DNA from: Diphasiastrum complanatum
Lineage: Eukaryota; Streptophyta; Lycopodiopsida; Lycopodiales; Lycopodiaceae
NCBI GenBank assembly: GCA_029204225.1
Contig: CM055093.1
Location: 45,182,338 to 45,246,337 of the forward strand
Length of the DNA: 64,000 bases
Direction: 5' to 3'
Below are positions 33,721 to 45,125 of this stretch, piece after piece; position 1 is the first letter of the stretch; the number at the start of each line of letters is the position of its first letter. The notes below the pieces were generated by a model. It saw only the letters and a program-made list of their open reading frames with translations, did no database searches and was not told the DNA's origin. A program made the translations under genes and the position numbers.

Positions 33721-35471
33721 GTAACGGCTCCGTCCACCAAAGGTATGGTGTGTTGGACTACTGTTGGCGGAATGCCCTTTAGATCACAATAGCTCCAAGA
33801 AAAATAGTCTTTATATTCCACCAACAAGGATCGTAGTCTCTTGAACTGCGTGGGTGTTAACTACTCTCCCACATGCACTATCCTTTCTTCTTCTCCTGGT
33901 TCCACAAGATTCGTCGGCTGTGTTCGCGCAGGTCCCTCAAAGACTTGTTCCGTTGGTGCCTGACTTTGATCAGGTTCTCGTTGGGCTTGCGGCATCATGA
34001 TTACCACGTCCTCCAATGTATAATTCTTGAAAGTATCAGGCATCTCGTGAACTGGTGCTCATCGAGATTCCTCTTTCAGCATATTGATCTTGGCCCGACT
34101 GGTCATTTTTTTATTTTTTGTCACCTATGTAGAAGATGACGTTGTATTTGAGTCCAACTTGATTGACTTCAAGGAATCCAACACTTTCTTTTTGCCCTTT
34201 TTTGTCATTTTGGTGGATTAGTCCTTGTTGTCTTTCTTCGGGACTACTGTGACATTCGTCTCATAGTTGCGAATATCAACGTCTACTATAGCTATTGCCT
34301 CTTTGAGTAGGTCACTCCATCGGATCACCTGGTTGTAGCATTGCTTCAACTGATTCTTCTTATTCGTAGGTGCCTTGGGTGTATCGATCCTTGAGACTTT
34401 CACCATAGCAGACCTTTGTGGTGATTGAGCTGGTACCTTCTTGGTTCCGTAACGATCTGGGTCCATGTGGTGTAGGACTTGTTCATCAGTCAGCTCAATC
34501 TCCTTATTATAAGTTAGAGCATGTTGCCAAGGGACTAGATCATCGTCCACTGGGTTCTCAATCGGCTCCGTTGACAGCCATGCTACGTTTATCATATTCA
34601 CCCTAAATGTGATTGGTGTGTCCATAGTGTAACATTTGGGTGAAGATGTATTCGGTTCTGGATCTGATTCATATTGACATGCCTGGCAGTCAATAGTTGC
34701 TAATGCATTCGTCCATCTCATGATATCCGTCTTTGAATGATAGTGACCTCCCTTGGCTGGCCTTGGGCGGTCAATCGTATGATTTGTCGTGGATGATCCG
34801 TCATCAGCTTTGGGCGCAATAGGTTTCACCGCCCATGTGGTTGGATCTACCTTTACAGCCTATTCTCTGTGAGTTTCCCTGTACCCCAGTTGTGTACTAC
34901 TTGCGTAGCTCTCAACCATGGTCTTCTCAGTAAAACACGGTATGCAGATTGAGATTCAGGTATATGCATGACCACAAAAGTAATCACATACTGCATGTCT
35001 GCTATCTTTACGGGAATATTAGCAACTACACCTTTTGGTTTCACATAGGATTGATTTGCTAGCTTGTAATTCTCATTTTTTGTACAAAGTAGTGGAGATC
35101 AGATTGACACCCGATCCTCCATCTACCACTGCCGCCTCGTCCTCGTATCTCTTGTGTTTGATTGGCAAAGTCATGTTGTGTTCCTCACTTTCCCATGCTG
35201 TTTCGATGTGGAGGACGTTACTTGTTTCATCATAGCCCGCACAATGGATGGGCTCAGGCGCTACTGGCTCCTCATCCGCATTGGCCCATTCCACTAAAAG
35301 GCTTTTCGCTTGTGGTGCAATCTGCAGTAGTTCTCCGAGTGGTAAACTAATGTGGTTTGACAATAAGAGTGTGAGACTTTCAGTGCATGGTTCCTTAGAC
35401 TCCACCATGTGAAAAGGTGGTTCATGTTGGTGCAACCGATCATTCTGATCAGTCCGCAGTGGTGAGCCCAT
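33721..35471 (-). pseudogene. Ty3/gypsy protease region and linker
   Basis: Several - strand frames cover the part between Gag and RT. The aspartic protease core reads AAVVDGGSGVNLIS (about 35110-35070). The C-terminal protease flap region (VMHIPESQSAYRVLLRRPWLRATQVVHNWG) is at 35044-34860. A long hydrophilic linker follows at 34829-34218 without a named domain. Stops and frameshifts separate these parts, so the gypsy copy is inactive. Confidence 0.8.
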
Positions 35472-35639
35472 TTGCGGTTCCCGTTCGACGCCGACTAGAG
35501 GTTTTGTGGGATTGTTTCATTCTTGATCTTTTTCCTCCTCATGTGCTTTTTGTACCCAGTGTCTTATTTTTTGGTACTGTCTTCTCTCTTCCCTCACATT
35601 TGGATATGGCGCTAAAGTTGAGGTTTGGTCGTCAGTGAC

Positions 35640-37418
35640 CGATGGTGGTGGTGAGGGAGCCACTTCCTTTCTCTTCTGTGCTCACATAACAGCTAACACA
35701 GGAGCGTGGTCGTGTTGACCTTTCGATGGCATCCCCGTTGGAACTGCTGATTGCTGTATGGCAATGAGATTAAGAGGTGCACTGGTTCCAGGTCTAAATG
35801 GACAATTCTTGAAACAATGTCTATAACCACAATCCTGACAGGAGGTTGTATATTGTCCCTTGTAGGGACATTCTGCAATTCTGTGTCCCTCGCCACATCC
35901 GTAGCAGCCGTAATTTCTTCCACCTTGACGTTGAGTTTGAGCTACATAGGCCGAAACATATTCATTTATGACAGAATCCATAAATGGTTCATCTGGTCCG
36001 TACCACTGTTGCTGCTCAGGTTGAGGTGGCATTTGCATTTCTTGTTCCGCTGCTGTTAGGTTTACATGGGCCACTTGTTGATTGGCTGGCCCTGGTGCAG
36101 CAGGTAAGGCCATGCGTTGTGGTTGATTGGGTGCACCGTACCTTGCCCCTTGATGATAAGGATAAGAAGTTTGATAAGGACTTCTCTTCTGTTGAACAAC
36201 CTTGGGGTTAAACAGGCAAAATGTCGTATCGTGCGATGTTGCATTGCACAGATGGCAGAATCTATGTGTCAGTCTCAAATTTTACGTTAGGACTGGATTC
36301 TCGTTCGTTGTATGGTTTTGCGTGCATACTGAACACCATACATTTTCTCGTCGAGGATACTGTAGCTGGTTTGGTTCCTGTTGATGTGGAATTACTGCTA
36401 CAGTTCCTTGTAAGGCCTTCAGTTTCTGGTCAAATTGTGCCGTAACTCCATCTACTGTTTGTGTAATTTTGTCATTTGCTCCAACAGCAGTTTTATGGAT
36501 AGAGCGGATGCGTTTGATGATGATAATGCGATCGAGGGAGTAGGAGTGTGGGTGAAAGGATATTCGTCATCAGATTCCTCATCGTCTTCCCTAATGGCAT
36601 CTTCCATGGCTTCTTGCAAAGTAGCGTACTGCTCCTGTCGTTTCAGTTCTCTTCTGATGCTTCGTGGTAATCCAGCTAGGAACCAATGATCACCGCATGA
36701 TCAGGAGTCAGGGCTGCACTGCACTCGGATCGTAGATGTTTGACCCGTTCAATATAGTCCCGGACCCTTTTTTATTTTTCCATCTTAAATTTGCTTAGCA
36801 GGAGAAATGGTTCTTCTAGGGACTTTTTTGGTTCAAAGCGTGTAATGAGAGCCACATTAACCGCTTCCCAGGTGGATTTCTCTTCCTCTGATAGGTTGAA
36901 AAACCAATCCTGAGCCACTGCAAGCAAGGACATAGGAAATAGCATCAGCTTCTCTATAGGTGTCCGTTCGTCGTAGATTTCACAAGCTTGCTCGTAGATC
37001 TGGAGGAATCGGATGGGATCTGATGATCTGTCATATTTTGGTATCTCCATCCATGGTACTCTCCGAACTGCATGCAAGGGTGCGACAGGTACGGGTTGGC
37101 CCATTGGATCCATTGGTGCTGGTTCCGGTCCTACCTCTTGTTGCATAGTTGTTAATCTGGGGAGGTGTGGTATCTGATTTGCTATCCTTCGTGCTATTGA
37201 TCATCCCGATCTCAGATTCATCCGATGGTGGGTTCCAAAGTGATTGGATCTTGCTTATACAACAGGATGCAGTCTGGATCTTCAAGGATCTGATAGATCT
37301 GATTGGCGGGAATGAATTTTAGGCCTTTTACGGTGGTTTTTTCTTGATAACTTTTTACTCCTTGCTTTGAGTGATCTGAGATTTTGACAGTAGTTGGATT
37401 TGATGCAGATATTTCCAT
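35640..37418 (-). pseudogene. Ty3/gypsy gag with three zinc knuckles
   Basis: The capsid part (37146-36700) has PWMEIPKYDRSSDPIRFLQIY, DWFFNLSEEEKSTWE and ALITRF, then YIERV.HLR after a stop. The nucleocapsid (36278-35682) has CHLCNATSHDTTFC (CX2CX4HX4C), CYGCGEGHRIAEC and CQDCGYRHCFKNC (both CX2CX3HX4C). Three knuckles with this spacing are unusual for plant gypsy Gag and also occur in the remnant at 18719-20260. The frame is broken at least twice. It reads with the protease, RT and integrase on the - strand. Confidence 0.85.
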
Positions 37419-37419
37419 T

Positions 37420-38510
37420 GATTTGGTCTACGAGGGTTATCTTGTGCGAGGGTTGGCTGTGCGAGGGTTCTTTAGCTGTTTTTGCAGGTAAAAAACTTGA
37501 TATCTTTCAGATCTATGGGAAGTAACTCTCGCAAGCTTCACAGTAGCTAGATCTGGGTCAGATGTCACTATAGAATTCTCTGCGAAGTTAACTCTCGCAA
37601 GAAGTAAAAATTTCACTGTCTGTGAGGGTTCAAAATCACTTTTTGTGCGATCTTCACCAGATCTTCATACCAACTCTCGCAGGCTTAATCACTGATGTAA
37701 TTTGACATTCTAAATCGATTAAGAGGGTCTGCGAGAGTTCTTACTGGAAGGATTTGTTGGATCTTCATTTTTAGTGATTTTTTAGCACTTAAATCCAATT
37801 TTATGCTCACTGGAATCAAACTAACTCTCACAAGCTCTTCTGTGTCCTAGTCTCACTGAAATGGAACTTTAGAATCCTCTATGAGAGTTCTTGACCAGTG
37901 GAACTGAAAATTTCACTGTCTGCGAGGGTTCATTGGTACTTTCCCGTCTTTTTTTTCATTGGGAACTCTCACACAGGCACTTAATCATCAAACTAACTCT
38001 CGCAAGTTTCTTTGTGTCTTGGTCTCACTGAGATGGATCTTTAGAGGGCTGTGCGAGAGTTCTTATGAAGATTTGAATTTTTTTGGATTTTTTCAAGGGT
38101 TTTTTGAATTTTTTATGATTTTTCTCTGATTTTTACAATCTGCTTGGAACTAACTCTCGCAGGCTTCTATGCAGGTCTGGGATAGTACCCTGGAGCTGCT
38201 GCCAGTCATGCAAGGGTTAATTTCCACTTATCTGGAGATATAAAAATCTGATGAGTTTTTTTGGCTCTTTTTCCCTCCAAAATACAGATTAGTGTGTTTT
38301 TTGAGTTTTTTGGATGATTGGTTTGGGTATCAAGCCCTTAGAGGTTGTTCAGGGCCTCCTCTACCCTCTCACACCTCCTTCGCTAGCTGTGAACAGTCCA
38401 AACACAAAAAATACAGAAAACTAACTCTAAACTCCCAAAAATTTACCTAAACTACTCTAAAAGGCAAGAAAATAGCTAAAATGCAACTAAACTAGTTAGT
38501 GGAAACCTAT
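37420..38510 (-). mobile_element. Gypsy 5' leader with repeated CTCTCGCA motif
   Basis: About 1.1 kb between gag and the primer-binding site carry about sixteen short motifs of the type AACTCTCGCAAG or its inverse (TGCGAGAGTTC, GCGAGGGTTC), at 37430-38215. The motif occurs in both orientations, so the RNA could form many short stems. No coding frame is supported. Confidence 0.7.
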
Positions 38511-38527
38511 CCCCGGCAACGGCACCA
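38511..38527 (-). promoter_or_regulatory. Gypsy primer-binding site
   Basis: On the - strand this reads TGGTGCCGTTGCCGGGG, one base different from TGGCGCCGTTGCCGGGG, the tRNA-Asp-type PBS common in Athila-like gypsy elements. It lies one base from the end of the LTR. Confidence 0.8.
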
Positions 38528-38528
38528 C

Positions 38529-38939
38529 TGTGGGGTCGAAGATCTCTCGTAGTATAGCCCTTCCGCCTGTCAACAAAGGTTAGATCACTGGATAGGTGCC
38601 TAACTATGCATAGATGCTACTTTTAGTTAATATCCTACTTTCTCTCTTAACTCTACTCACCACTATACTACTCCTCTTTAACTCTACTCCTCTACAGTAA
38701 CATTCATCATAGTTTGGTTAAAGGGAAGGAATGGAGAAGAAGAGATTGAGAAGAGAAGAGAAAGAGAGTGAGGGTGGAGGTTAGCTCAAATGCTCCTTAT
38801 GCTTGCTAATGGAAAAACATTCACTATGGCAAACAATAAACATGGGCCATGGGCTTATACACGTAGGATGACATGCCCTCGCAACACATTTTATTGGAGG
38901 ATTTTATTTATTTACACTTTGTTGAGAATACCCCCAACA
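38529..38939 (-). mobile_element. 5' LTR of gypsy element
   Basis: On the - strand the 411-bp LTR starts TGTTGGGGGTATTC at 38939 and ends CGACCCCACA at 38529, next to the primer-binding site. It is inserted in a copia RT fragment that starts at 38940. The matching 3' LTR is not found near 23.5 kb, where the element's 3' end is lost. Confidence 0.8.
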
Positions 38940-39862
38940 ATCATGTCAAATCCTTTGACAGATCGCTCTTATTAGTGTGCAGAAGAGAAGTGTCATTAGA
39001 CAAAATTAATGCATTATCGACGTAAAGAGCTATGTGAACTGAATTGGTATATGCTTTGAATAAACATTACAATCAGCTGAATTGTTTGCAAATCCCAATT
39101 AAATGAGATAGGAGTTGATTCTATCAAACCATGCTCTTGCGGCCTGTTTCAAACCGTAGATTGCTTTATGCAGTTTGCACACTTTGTGCTCTTGGCCTTT
39201 GACTTCGAATCCTTTTGGTTAGAAGGTATACAGCTCCTCTTCGATGTTGTCATTGAGAAATGATGTCTTGACATTCATTTGGTGCATTCAGAGGTCTTCC
39301 GCGGCTGCTAACGCAATCAAAGTCCTTATTGACTGTATTTTGATGACAAGACTAAAAATTTCTTGGTAATCCACTTCTTGAACTTGAGTGAATCCTTTAA
39401 CAACCAACCGTGCTTTCCATTTAGCAATGGAACCATCAAATTTGATCTTCTTCTTGAAGATCCACTTGTTGTCGATAACTCTCTTGTGAGTGGAGAAGTC
39501 GACCAGTGTCCAGGTCTGGTCCATCAAAAGTGAGTTGTACTCACTTTCCATAGCTTCTTGCCACTTCATAGCATCCTTGGAGTTAATTATTTCGGCTAGC
39601 TCTCTGGTTCTTCTGATGAAGTCCAGAATGATTGAGGTGTGTACCTCTCAAGAACTGTCCAAGTCTGTGAGGATCTGTGGACGTTTGGTTGACCAGGATG
39701 CGATGATGCTTCTTCTTGAATTCCTTCAGCTCTATTCGAGATGGCTTGGTCTTGTCTAATGTTAGGTACTATTGGCTGTTCATCTTCTGTAGCTATAGCT
39801 ACATGTTCTGTAGAAGGAACATCAATGTTGGAAGAATCCATGCTACGTAAAATAGGATGCAA
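38940..39862 (-). pseudogene. Copia RT fragment
   Basis: The - strand frames encode the copia linker and RT start: KWQEAMESEYNSL, TWTLVDF, DNKWIFKKK, KARLVVKGFTQV and LIALAAAEDL (39569-39288). Decayed RT then continues to 38940 with LYGLKQA-like and LYVDN (YVDD altered) sequence. It is cut by the gypsy LTR. The RNase H piece at 23046-23405 could be its other end. Confidence 0.8.
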
Positions 39863-39899
39863 GCATCCTTTGGAGTTAATCCACTAGGATGTGCATTTC

Positions 39900-40795
39900 T
39901 CATCAACTACAAGCAAGGGAGGAGCCACTTGATTTGTTACTTTCATTGATGATTTCACAAGATTTACTTGGATATATCTTCTTGCTTCTAAATCTATGGT
40001 GTTTGATCATTTTCTCATTTTCAAAGCTTATGTAGAGAAGTAATTCTCATTCAAGATTAAAGCTCTTAGAAGTGATGGAGGTGGTGAATATATCTCCAAT
40101 AAATTTCATGATTTTTGTGAGCTTGAAGGCATCAAAAGAGAGTTCTCTTGTGCCTACTCTCCATCTCAAAATGGAGTGGCTGAGAGAAAGAATAGATCTC
40201 TATGTGAATGTGCAAAATCTATGAGAATTGAGGCATCTTTGCCCAAAGATTTTTGGGGAGAAGCCATTTAATTGTGCAAATTATCTTCGCAATAGGCTCC
40301 CACATATAGCTCTTGGAGGAAAGTCACCATATGAAATCTTATATTTGAAGAAGCCTAAGGTTGATCACCTTAGAGTTTTTGGATGCATATGCTTTGTCCA
40401 TATTTCCTTGGAAACAAGGAAGAAGAAAGATCCTAGTGCATGCAAAGGGATCATGGTTGGATACTCATCCACCAAGAAGGCCTATAGAGTCTTTATACTC
40501 TCTACTTCTCAAGTTATTGAAAGTAGAGATGTCTTTCATGAAGATCAACACTCATCTTTTGAAGAGGCCGAGATCAAGAAGTGTATGGATGCATAAAAAA
40601 TTATTGATTTTGAAGACAATCATGATGTGATAGGGTCGAGATTTGAAGAAGACTCTCCTCGGATTTTCTCACCAAGAAGATCCATGAGAGATAGATCCGA
40701 GCCTAAGAGGCTCTCATATGTTGACAAAGGCAAACAAGTGGATCTTGATTCCACTAATTATGTTTTTTATGTCTCTCATGAAGAGCCAAAGAATG
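39900..40795 (+). pseudogene. Copia integrase fragment
   Basis: The + strand carries the integrase core (FIDDFTRFTWIYLL, ALRSDGGGEY with the second Asp, NGVAERKNRSL with Glu), with one stop and a frameshift near 40260. The integrase C-terminus and linker follow (LRVFGCICFVHISLETRKKKDPS, RRSMRDRSEPKRLSY). It ends exactly at the LTR beginning at 40796, which inserted into it. Confidence 0.85.
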
Positions 40796-41477
40796 TGTTA
40801 AAAATTCACAATTCTAGCTTGACTAGTTTTTGTCATATGACTTTTAAATAGTTAGATGGTCATGATGTGGCTTGTCACACATGCCAAATAGCATAGGATT
40901 CCATTCATAAGGATGTTCTCAAGTAAACCTAAGTGTTAGAACCTTTGGAATGAGTCCAAATTATGCTTAAATACATGAGAGAAAAAATAGGAGCTATTTT
41001 TGGTAATTTTTGCATTATTGAGGGATCTCCAAGATTCCAACCCTAACTTGGTAGGGATGAAAGATCCACCAAAATTAGCATTAGGGATAGGTTTAGGGCT
41101 ACTCATACCTGCCCAAAATCATGATGGATCATGTATATATAGGTGATGATATCTCACCAAAATCAATCAAGCAATTTCATGATTTTTCTCTCATAATGGT
41201 GCAATTGCTCTCTATGTTCATAATTGTTTGAGTTCTTGTGATTACTAATGATTATAGGATTGAATGTAGGTCTAGTGTACAGTACTTAGACTATGGGAGG
41301 TCGTACTTTCACACGTGTGAAGCCTTCTTCAAGGATTTGGGCCATTTAGTGAGGTTCAAGCATAGATTTTTGATGGATTTTGATGGTTCAACTTGTGCTA
41401 ATCTTATGAGATCATAATCTATTGTTTCGCTCATCATTTCAAGTGTTTTAGGATCCTTATTTGTTGTAATTTTCACA
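40796..41477 (+). mobile_element. 5' LTR of copia element (40796-46663)
   Basis: A 682-bp LTR starts TGTTAAAAATTC and ends AATTTTCACA. TATATATAGG at about 41134 is a TATA box. CACACATGCC lies about 80 bp into U3 (40875-40885), and TTCACACGTGTGAA lies about 175 bp after the TATA box (41308-41321), preceded by GTACAGTAC. The 3' LTR is only a 102-bp stub at 46562. Confidence 0.9.
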
Positions 41478-41489
41478 TGGTATTAGAGC
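41478..41489 (+). promoter_or_regulatory. Primer-binding site, one mismatch
   Basis: TGGTATTAGAGC follows the LTR directly; it has one C to T change from the tRNA-iMet PBS. Confidence 0.85.
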
Positions 41490-42287
41490 CTAAAGGCTAA
41501 AATGAGCTAAATCCTTGGTTTTCATTCAATTTGATTACAATTTTTGATCTAAATCTTGTGTAGATTGGATCTTAGCATCTAGCATTGATTCTAGAACTCA
41601 AAGTGAGTCAAATACATTGGAGATTGGTGTTGTGTGACTTCATTTGCAGGTGTTTAGGTGTCTAGAACCAGAGTCAAAGTTGAATTCAATTCACATTACC
41701 AAGATAGCAAGTTTTGCTTACTCCAAGCATTGATTTCGAAGCTAGTTTTGGAGGTGATTTCATAGAGAAGGCTTTCTAGCATTCAAAAAGAGGGAAGATC
41801 AGAGTTTTGGGGAATATTCAAGGCTGTTCTAAGGTGTAGAGGACACCTCCTAAAGTGATTTAGGTTCAATCCAACCATTGCTTGACTTATGCACCAAATT
41901 AGATCAATTTTTCATCAATTTTGATCAATTTTTTGCTTGTGATTGGATAGTAGATTGTGTTGCATCCTCATTGAGTTCCACTTAGATCTTTTACAAGTGA
42001 TTTTGGAAGTATATTAGTTTCTGAAATTCACTCTTGATCAGATCATTTGGAAGTTTTAATGTTCTTTATAGAAAGAGGGGCAATTCTACTAGTATTGTCT
42101 ACTTCAATCAAGCAAGTGCATTGTTTCTAGTATTCTATGATTTGATTTTGTTAGAGATCATTCTTAGATCTTTAAGGAAGTCTATTATTGATCTTTTCAG
42201 GTCCTCAAGAAGTGGGATAAGGTAGATCTTCAATCAAATCAATATAAGTAACCTTCATTTGTGTCAAGTCCTTGATTAGGAGACTAG
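41490..42287 (+). mobile_element. Untranslated leader of copia element
   Basis: About 800 bases between the primer-binding site and the gag ATG. No supported frame is present. Confidence 0.6.
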
Positions 42288-44411
42288 ATGGCATCTATAA
42301 ATGCATATCTTTTGGATACTAATGAAAGGCTCAACAAAACTAACTATTCCATATGGAAAGTTAGAATGGAATCCATCATGATCATGCAAGATCTGATGGA
42401 AATTGTAAATGGTAAGGAGGGTGAACCTATTCATCCTCAAGAAAAAGCCAAATACATCAAGAGGTGCAATGTTGCATTACATTGCATAAAAATGAATGTT
42501 GCAAATGAACTCTTAAGAGAGGTAGGAGATTGCACTTCGGCTCAAGATGCTTGGGAGACTTTGCAAAAGATCTATGAATCCAAGAACTAAACTAGAATGT
42601 TAGCTTTGAAGAATCAAATCTATAGAATCTATCAAAAGAAAGGAGAGAGTGCACATACTTTTGTCCTAAGAGTAAAGGAATTGAACAAAGAGCTAGCCTT
42701 CATAGGTGATCCTATCAAGGATGAAGAGCTTGTTCAACTCATATTGAATGGACTAAGCTTTGAATTTGACAATTTGGTTTAGGGATATGCAATTATGGGT
42801 AAGCTACCCATACCTTAAGAACTCCAAGGCACACTCATGGCCGAGGAATCAAGAAGGAGCCAAATGCAAGAGAGGATGGATAGGCTTTCCATCCAAGGTG
42901 GAGATGACCAAGCTCTCTTCACCAAAGGCAAAGGCAAGTCCAAAGGCAAAGGATCAACATTCAAGAAGTATTCAAATCTTGAGGATCAAGAAGGACCCTC
43001 AAAGGCATCTCTATCAACCACCAAAGTCAAGAAGGACAAATCAAAGGTGAAGTGCTACTATTGTAGCAAGATGGGGCATTATGTCTTGGAATGCTTCAAG
43101 AGGAAGCAAGATCAAAGCCAAGCCAACATGAGCAAAGAGGAGGAGGAGGAGAGTTCACATAAGGACTCTCTCATGATGTCCATATTTTCTTCAACAAGCT
43201 TCAAAGGAGAAGATCCTTGGTGGATTGACTCGGGTGCTAGTTCACACATGACTAGTAAAAGGGAGTTTTTCTCTTCTCTCTTATCTTATGATGGACCTAT
43301 AAAGTCTATCTATACAGCAAATGATGAAGCTTGCAAGATTGAAGGAGTTGGTAGCATTCCCCTTTGCTTAGGATCTTCCAAAAAGATCAACATAGAAGGT
43401 GTTTTGTACATTCCTACAATAACAAAGAATCTACTAAGTGTTGGCCAAATGGTAGACAATGGTCTCAATGTTGACTTTGCCTCGAATGAATGTTCCATCA
43501 AGAAGAAGGGTAAGATAGTGGCTAAGGGCACTAGACTTGGAAAACTTTATAAGTTGGATGCATTTGTGGATACTAATGTTGTCATGTTGGCCGAGAAGAG
43601 CAAGATATCTACCTTTACTTTATGGCACAAAAGACTTGGACATGTCAACACGGGTTCCATGGAGGCTATGATCAAGGAGGAGTATCCTTTAGGCCTACCA
43701 AGGTCTATTGGGAAGGAAGACAAGGTTTGTGAAGCTTGTGCCTTATCCAAGGCACATAAGAAGGTGTTTCCTAACTCCATCACAAAGTCATCTCATCCTC
43801 TTGAACTCATACACTGGGATGTGCACATTGCTAGCACCAAATCTAGTGGAGGTTCATCCATGTTTTTAACCTTCATTGATGACTACTCAAGATATTGTTG
43901 GGTGTTCTTACTTTCCTTCAAGTCTCAAGTATTTGATACTTTTGTAAAGTTCAAGTTGTTTGTGGAAAAGCATCATAATCATAGCATCAAGATTCTTAGA
44001 AGTGACAATGGTGGAGAATTCATCTCCAATGAGTTCAAGGCCTTTTGTGAGGAGGAAGGGACCAAGAAAGAGACTTCTTGTCCTTACAATCCTCAACAAA
44101 ATGGAGTTACTGAAAGAAGGAATAGGACATTATGTGAATGTTATAAGGCTTTAAGATTAGATGCTTGTTTGCCCAAATCCTTTTGGGGTGAGTCTCTTGT
44201 ATGTGGAAACTACTTGATGAATAGGGTGTCCTGCAAAGCAATTGAAGGCAAAACTCCTTATGAGATGTTGTATGGAAAGAAACCCAATCTTAATTACTTG
44301 AAAGTTTCTGGGTGTATATGTTATGTGCATGTGCCATTGGAAACAAGAACCAAGGAGGATCCATCTTCCACAAGAGGGATCATGCTTGGATATGCAAGCT
44401 CAAGCAAGGCA
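42288..44411 (+). pseudogene. Copia gag, protease and integrase, interrupted
   Basis: Gag starts at ATG 42288 (ASINAYLLDTNERLNKTNYS). It is stopped at 42588, 42780 and about 42819. From 42837 a frame of over 500 codons continues with the zinc knuckle CYYCSKMGHYVLEC, protease WWIDSGASSHMT, the HHCC module (LWHKRLGHVN ... CEACALSK) and integrase HWDVHIA, RSDNGGEF and NGVTERRNR (D, D, E). The reading ends at SSSKA, where a 373-bp DNA-transposon-like insert begins at 44412. The stops make the copy non-functional. Confidence 0.9.
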
Positions 44412-44784
44412 TTAGAGGAGTTTTGAGCTCCAAAAAGACCCTTTAAGAATTTGTGCAAGATGTAGTTTATATTATAAAAATATTATAGCACTAATACTTT
44501 TGACTTGCCATAACTTTTTAATCGTAGCTCAAAAGTATGTCATCTAATATATCATTGGAAAGCTCTTGTCGAGCGCTTTCCAATGCACCAAACTGCGCTA
44601 AATTCGGACTTACTACTAAAAAGCTATGCCATTTTTAGTGTGGAATCAAAATGTGGATCAAAAAGTTACGTTACGTAGATTTCAAATTTGAGTGCTTTGA
44701 TTGGTCCATGTGTAAGAAAAAATTGAGAAAAAATATAAAAAGAATCTTTACAAAGGGTCTTTTTTGGATTTGAAACTCCTCTAA
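44412..44784. mobile_element. MITE-like element with inverted ends
   Basis: The 373-bp insert has perfect 12-bp terminal inverted repeats (TTAGAGGAGTTT at 44412-44423, its complement at 44773-44784). Similarity continues inward (CCAAAAAGACCCTTT). It contains an internal hairpin with CATTGGAAAGC arms (44553-44585). It has no coding capacity. It splits the copia integrase tail: codons SSSKA on the left, YKVYLPSLN on the right. A TA dinucleotide on each side may be the target duplication, but this is not certain. Confidence 0.8.
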
Positions 44785-45125
44785 TGGCTACAAAGTCTAT
44801 CTCCCATCCTTGAACAAATTTGTTGTTTCAAGGGATGTTATCTTTGATGAACATCATATGCATATGCTTGAAGAAGGCTCAAGTGCTCCAACAATCAAGA
44901 AGAAGATGGCCGAGGAGCAAGATCTTGGTTTTGAGGAGGAGCTCATGGAGGAGCAAGCACCAAACCCACCTATCACACCAAGGAGATCTTCAAGGGCAAA
45001 AGTGGAGCCATCAAGGCTCACATATCAAGGCAAAGGACATCAAGTTGAGGGTATCTCATCCACATCTTATGCTTTATCTAATTTTGAAGAACCATCTAAT
45101 TTGTTGAGAGACCTCAAAGGAATGT
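44785..45125 (+). pseudogene. Copia integrase C-terminus and linker
   Basis: The reading resumes right after the MITE with YKVYLPSLNKFVVSRDVIFDE and continues to the linker PRRSSRAKVEPSRLTYQGKG, then a stop. About 40 codons of the RT N-terminus are missing before 45126. Confidence 0.8.

Noticed and set aside
35751-36445. + strand ORFs with hydrophobic stretches
   Set aside because: They are shadows of the - strand gypsy nucleocapsid gene, which has three zinc knuckles.
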